Part shown: positions 61,953 to 64,000 of the stretch, piece after piece
Numbering within the stretch: position 1 is the stretch's first letter
Layout of the letters: every line of letters starts with the position of its first letter
Source: Costus lasius
Taxonomy: Eukaryota; Streptophyta; Magnoliopsida; Zingiberales; Costaceae
Assembly: GCA_027563935.2 (NCBI GenBank)
Contig: CM050454.1
Span: forward strand, 3,376,001-3,440,000
Direction: 5' to 3'
Length of the DNA: 64,000 bases
The notes under the pieces: model-generated
Told to the model about the DNA's origin: nothing
Databases searched by the model: none
The model's input: only the letters and a program-made list of their open reading frames with translations
Made by a program: the position numbers and the translations under genes

Positions 61953-64000
61953 ATTAAATTCATCCAAATAAGACATATCTTCCTAGTCATTGCAGATTTC
62001 TCCTATATAAGGAGAGGCATGCAGAGGGTTGGAATACACATTGACAAGCTCTCGTGTTCTCTTCTCTCTCACGCTCTCTCTCATTTTTATGCTATCAGCC
62101 GAAAGTATTCCTTGTGACAACTGCTACACTGACGCGCCGGTAGTAGTGAAATCCTGGTTGAATCTTTGAGGTGAAATATCAGTCAAATCCCGTGCGAGAG
62201 ATGGAAATTTATCTAAAGACAAATCCATTAGGATTACCTCCAGGTTATTCTAACCTTAATCTCTTTCTTTGTTTTTGTTAATTGCAGGATTAGATCTAAC
62301 ACCCTGAACCCAACGTGGCTAAAACACTATATTCTATACTCGACTCCATCAGGGAGTCGGGTTCTCATTGGAAACTTGACTTTGACAAAAAAAAATTAAC
62401 AAAAAAAATCTTCTTCTAATACTAATATATAAAAAATAAACTAAAGAGTGAGTCAAGTGAGAGAGGAAGTGAGAAATTTAAGATTTTTAATTTTCTTATA
62501 TATATATATATAAGAGTAATTTAGTAAAATTACACTTCAGATTGAGTCGAGTTTGGGTTTGGGGCGGGTTCTAGAATACCCAGATCCAACCTGCCCTACT
62601 GAATGAAGACTTGGGTTTTACTCAAACTCGCCCCGAACTCAGTCAACTCAAATTTTCCCCGTCAACAGTGAGGTGGGTCTATGTTTTCTTGCAAACCCTA
62701 AGAGCATATCTATGTTGTCTTAAGTGTGCCAACTAGATGTATACATAGTATAAGAGATGGCTAGTATAAATGGTATAAATAATTATCTAAAAAATATGTT
62801 ATTGCCCCCAACAAATAAAAAAAAGACATATACAAATATAATTTTAGCCCCTATATACTTTGAGTCCTGGATCCATTAATAAGGTGCTTATTCTGTATTT
62901 AGCATCCCAAGCATGTTATTTATACCACCCTAAATCTTGTGTATTGTGTATTGCGCTTATCGCTTGTCATTTGTATCTACGACTCCTCCTTGTTCTTATC
63001 CTTGTCGACCCATCACCATCAACATCATCGTCGTCTTTGTTGTCATCGTCTTAAATAAATTTTGATTCTAAAGTTAGTTTAACCAGTAAGAGTAGAATCC
63101 CGCCTTCATTACTTAATTTGCATATTATATATATATATAACAAAACCAAATTTCTCAACTGAGCAAGAACATAACATTGTGAAATGTACCCCCACCCCAC
63201 AGTTTGGTCTGAACTAAAATTTGATTCCTACAGTTTAACAACTAGTTTCAATCCACTCTAAACTATCCTATTTTACTATAGTTTAGAGACAGAAAGTACT
63301 CTACGCTGAACACAACTCATGTTGGAGGACACTGGCGCCATGATAAGTAAAGGCATGAGCAAAAACAATGAAAGGCACTCCACCCCTAGCGAAGGGACAT
63401 TTGAAGGTGAATAGTAAAAGCTGTAGCTTGGAATGTGATAAAAGAAGGGGAGGGGCAGTGCAGGGAATCATGTGGGGAGACCCAAAGATGTAGAAGCTCC
63501 CATGTGGAGGCCATGTGGAAGTAACACCCCCATCCTTTTCTTTCCCAATGGCCATCTCACCAGGAAGCAGAAAAGAAAGCACCCCTACATTCAGTCACCA
63601 TGTTTCCTGGATCCTGCAAACTTTTTCTGAAAACCCCAATTGGTGCATCCCCCTTCAAATCAGGGAGGGAGCAAGAAAGAAAAATGTGGTCCTTTGATTT
63701 TTTTTTATTTGTCCCTTTTTGTATAATTTGTGATAAGTATATTCTTAGTGTATCGACCTAGTCGGTAAGTCGAACTATGTAGATTCAGTATAGTGAGTGA
63801 GAGTGAGATCGAATCTATAGAGATCGAAGACGCAAAAAGTCGAGAACTCGAAAGGCTCTAAAGGACCAAGCACATAGAAGTTGAGCTCATAGGGACTGAG
63901 CACTCAAACTCGAACAACAAAACTAATCCAAGTCAGTCCACATGGATACTAGAATCATCAGTTAAATCAGCCAACACATGCACCATAGGAATTAGCTCCA
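61953..64000. other. Spacer with possible old LTR remnant
   Basis: A TATA-like CTCCTATATAAGGAG at about 62002-62016, followed by a CT-rich stretch (62050-62090), resembles the promoter part of a decayed LTR; no paired LTR is seen. CGGGT-rich MITE-like sequence lies at 62530-62690. Open frames at 62860-63697 show no domain. No gene is supported. Confidence 0.4.

Overview
This is a plant nuclear genome window. It contains intron-split housekeeping genes with GT-AG introns, AT-rich spacers and many class I and class II transposons. The very GC-rich first exon of the 4CL gene, next to AT-rich introns, suggests a monocot, probably not a grass. That assignment is inference.

Six host genes are supported. 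They are TML, the muniscin-like subunit of the TPLATE endocytic complex (minus, 2328-4286); a 4-coumarate:CoA ligase of phenylpropanoid metabolism (plus, 16336-18367); RPT2, an ATPase of the 26S proteasome base (minus, 22871-34489); plastid aspartate carbamoyltransferase of pyrimidine synthesis (minus, 37416-41289); plastid D-3-phosphoglycerate dehydrogenase of serine synthesis (plus, 50549-54810); and a trihelix-type transcription factor (minus, 57840-58763). They do not form a pathway or cluster. All six have intact reading frames.

Mobile DNA fills most of the rest. At 4662-8138 is a complete, young, gag-only LTR element (TR-GAG type). A related solo LTR lies at 34834-36021 and has the same 5-bp target duplication, CCTAG. 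At 10614-14113 is a full-length hAT element whose transposase is broken only at A/T homopolymers. At 19588-20095, 36157-36736 and 61046-61952 are hAT-type MITEs of one family; the last carries a second MITE nested inside it. Tourist-like MITEs lie at 39123, 42473 and 43622. At 9674-10165 is a compact element of nested inverted repeats with a tRNA-like core. A tandem duplication with later insertions spans about 43.6-45.1 kb.

The most unusual region is the last intron of RPT2 (22955-31591, 8.6 kb). It separates the final 27 codons from the rest of the gene. The intron holds an old, small LTR element on the minus strand (23381-30916). Inserted in that is a rearranged chromodomain Ty3 element (24010-30135) with an intact 5-bp target duplication. 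Most of the inner element is a 1.52-kb inverted repeat around a 160-bp loop, followed by one 2.06-kb LTR. The arms also contain about 1 kb in total of sequence with no retrotransposon character, including the end of an unidentified reading frame. Transcription through RPT2 would produce a very long intronic hairpin.
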